A stretch of DNA of 64,000 nucleotides from Elymus sibiricus (lineage: Eukaryota; Streptophyta; Magnoliopsida; Poales; Poaceae), in NCBI GenBank assembly GCA_039707655.1, contig CM077676.1, positions 191,886,936-191,950,935 of the forward strand, given 5' to 3'. The position numbers were made by a program, and so were the translations under genes. The notes beneath the pieces are model-generated. The model did not search any database. It saw nothing but the letters and a program-made list of their open reading frames with translations, and was not told the origin of the DNA. Shown one piece after another: positions 62,648-64,000 of the stretch (position 1 is the first letter of the stretch; every line of letters starts with the position of its first letter).

Positions 62648-64000
62648 CTTAGGGTTAACGAGTCGAGGCGGACGTCGTCGCGGTAGCGACGACGGACGCC
62701 GAGACGAGCACGTGACACCACCGCCACCCTGTCTAACCTAGGGTTACGCGAGTCGAGGCAGACGTCGAGACGAGCACGTGACACCACTGCCACCCTGTCT
62801 AACTTAGGGTTACGCGAGTCGAGGCGGACGTCTTTGCGGTAGCGACGACGGACGCCGAGATGAGCATGTGACGCCACCGCCACCCTATCTATCTTAGCGT
62901 TACGCGAGTCGAGGCGAACGTCGTCGCGGTAGCGACGACGGACGCCAAGACGAGCACAAGACACCACCGCCACCGCGTCTATCTTAGCGTTACGCGAGTC
63001 GAGGCGGACGTCGTCGCGGTAGCGACGACGGACGCCGAGACGAGCACGTTACACCACCGCCACCCTGTCTAACTTAGGGTTAAGCGAGTCGAGGCGGACG
63101 TCGTCGCGGTAGCGACGACGGACGCCGAGACGAGCACGTGACACCAATGCCACCCTGTCTAAGTTAGGGTTACGCGAGTCGAGGCGGACGTCGTCGCGGT
63201 AGCGACGACGGACGCCGAGACGAGCATGTGACAACACCGCCACCCTGTCTATCTTAGGGTTACGCGAGTCAAGGCAGACGTCGTCGCGGTAGCGACGACG
63301 GACGCCGAGACGAGCACGTGACACCACTGCCACCCTGTCCATCTTAGGGTTACGCGAGTCGAGGCGGACGTCGTTGCGGTAGCGACGACGGACGCCGAGA
63401 CGAGCACGTGACACCAATGCCACCCTGTCTAACTTAGGGTTACGCGAGTCGAGGCGGACGCCGTCGCGGTAGCGACGACGGACGCCGAGACGATCACGTG
63501 ACACCACCGCCACCCTGTCAAACTTAGGGTTATGCGAGTCGAGGCGGACGTCGTCGCGGTAGCGACGACGGACGCCGAGACGAGCACGTGACAACACCGC
63601 CACCCTGTCTATCTTAGGGTTACGCGAGTCAAGGCAGACGTCGTCGCGGTAGCGACGACGGACGCCGAGACGAGCACGTGACACCACTGCCACCCTGTCC
63701 ATCTTAGGGTTACGCGAGTCGAGGCGGACGTCGTCGCGGTAGCGACGACGGACGCCGAGACGAGCACGTGACACCAATGCCACCCTGTCTAACTTAGGGT
63801 TACGCGAGTCGAGGCGGACGTCGTTGCGGTAGCGACGACGGACGCCGAGACGAGCACGTGACACCACCGCCACCCTGTCTAACTTAGGGTTATGCGAGTC
63901 GAGGCGGACGTCGTCGCGGTAGCGACGACGGACGCCGAGACGAGCATGTGACACCACCGCCACCCTATCCATCTTAGCGTTACGCGAGTCGAGGCGGACG
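62648..64000. repeat. Region C block, incomplete at the window end
   Basis: It begins with an 89+66 dyad. Single changes include CACAAGACACC near 62956, CCACCGCGTC near 62971 and CACGTTACACC near 63047 (an isolated stop in the minus-strand frame). The array continues unbroken to the last base. Confidence 0.84.

Larger units (their letters stand above)
1..64000. repeat. 90-bp satellite DNA array filling the whole window
   Basis: About 724 head-to-tail monomers run from end to end with no other DNA between them. The standard monomer is 90 bp; 89-, 66- and 125-bp variants recur at ordered places. Every spacing I measured between 89-mers resolves exactly into sums of these lengths (for example 2111 = 89 + 2x66 + 21x90; 605 = 89 + 66 + 5x90), which confirms the monomer model. 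The first 44 bases are the tail of a monomer and the last monomer is cut at 64000. All monomers share one orientation apart from eight short inverted fragments. Monomer subtypes (for example those with TTAGCG, ATGCGAG, CTTTGCGG or GCCTAGAC) recur in fixed order, so this is a higher-order satellite and not a simple homogeneous one. The satellite family is not one I recognise. Its role is unknown; a centromeric, pericentromeric or subtelomeric position is inference. Confidence 0.97.

Noticed and set aside
1..64000. CRISPR array
   Set aside because: Regular spacing is present but there are no unique spacers; the whole 90-bp unit repeats, and no cas genes are present.
1..64000. Telomere or interstitial telomeric repeat tract
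   Set aside because: TTAGGG occurs only about 1.5 units per 90 bp and never as a run of several exact copies, so this is a satellite with a telomere-like motif and not telomeric DNA.
1..64000. Known repeat-protein family such as TAL effector, PPR or ankyrin repeats, suggested by the 30-residue period
   Set aside because: The conceptual repeat has none of the signature residues of these families, and the reading frame is broken throughout the array.
1..64000. Ribosomal DNA spacer repeats
   Set aside because: No rRNA sequence or recognisable rDNA promoter element appears in 64 kb, and the HOR structure is far larger than usual spacer subrepeats.

Overview
The whole 64 kb window is one uninterrupted tandem satellite DNA array. 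The basic monomer is 90 bp (about 66% GC by hand count; an exact copy of my working consensus is at 48191-48280), repeated about 724 times in one orientation. I see no protein gene, rRNA, tRNA, transposon, unique-sequence island or CRISPR array. The window is most likely eukaryotic heterochromatin (pericentromeric, centromeric or subtelomeric). The sequence does not identify the organism. Features to note are high GC, no CpG depletion (16 CpG per 90 bp against about 9.7 expected from base composition), and a built-in TTAGGGTTA, which suggests but does not prove a lineage with TTAGGG-type telomeres.

Each monomer carries three recognisable elements in fixed order: a telomere-like TTAGGGTTA (matching the YTAGGGTTR half-site of TRF-type Myb proteins), a GC-rich perfect hairpin (9-bp arms around a GGTA loop), and a CACGTG E-box that on the minus strand reads GTCACGTG (the RTCACRTG pattern of yeast CDEI/Cbf1 and of USF sites). 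Four length classes account for every block length I measured: 90 bp (standard), 89 bp (one-base deletion just after TTAGGGTT), 66 bp (24-bp deletion that removes the hairpin) and 125 bp (a composite with an inverted fragment, eight copies). An 89-mer is usually followed directly by a 66-mer, and these anchors divide the array into higher-order repeat (HOR) blocks.

Layout. Region A (1-17.1 kb) has blocks of 785, 2111, 269, 2111, 3167, 899, 1571, 1325, 965, 1571, 1055, 425 and 1325 bp, with older and internally duplicated HORs. Region B (17.1-38.0 kb) has HORs of 2055, 2055, 3201 and 3134 bp, each starting with an inverted 125-mer. This set occurs twice as an apparently perfect 10,445-bp tandem duplication. 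Region C (38.0-64 kb) has related blocks without the inverted element, including a 605/1055 bp sub-array duplicated at 2,601 bp spacing, a diverged duplication at 4,941-5,211 bp spacing, and a patch near 53.3-54.3 kb that resembles region A.

Because 90, 66 and the 24-bp deletion are multiples of three and the minus strand of the consensus lacks a stop in one frame, the array produces very long arginine-rich open frames (up to 1,247 codons). I regard these as a by-product and not as genes. They end at each 89-mer or inverted unit and at scattered nonsense changes, most have only GTG starts, and substitutions fall freely at replacement positions. Statements about sequence identity come from reading by eye, not from an alignment program.
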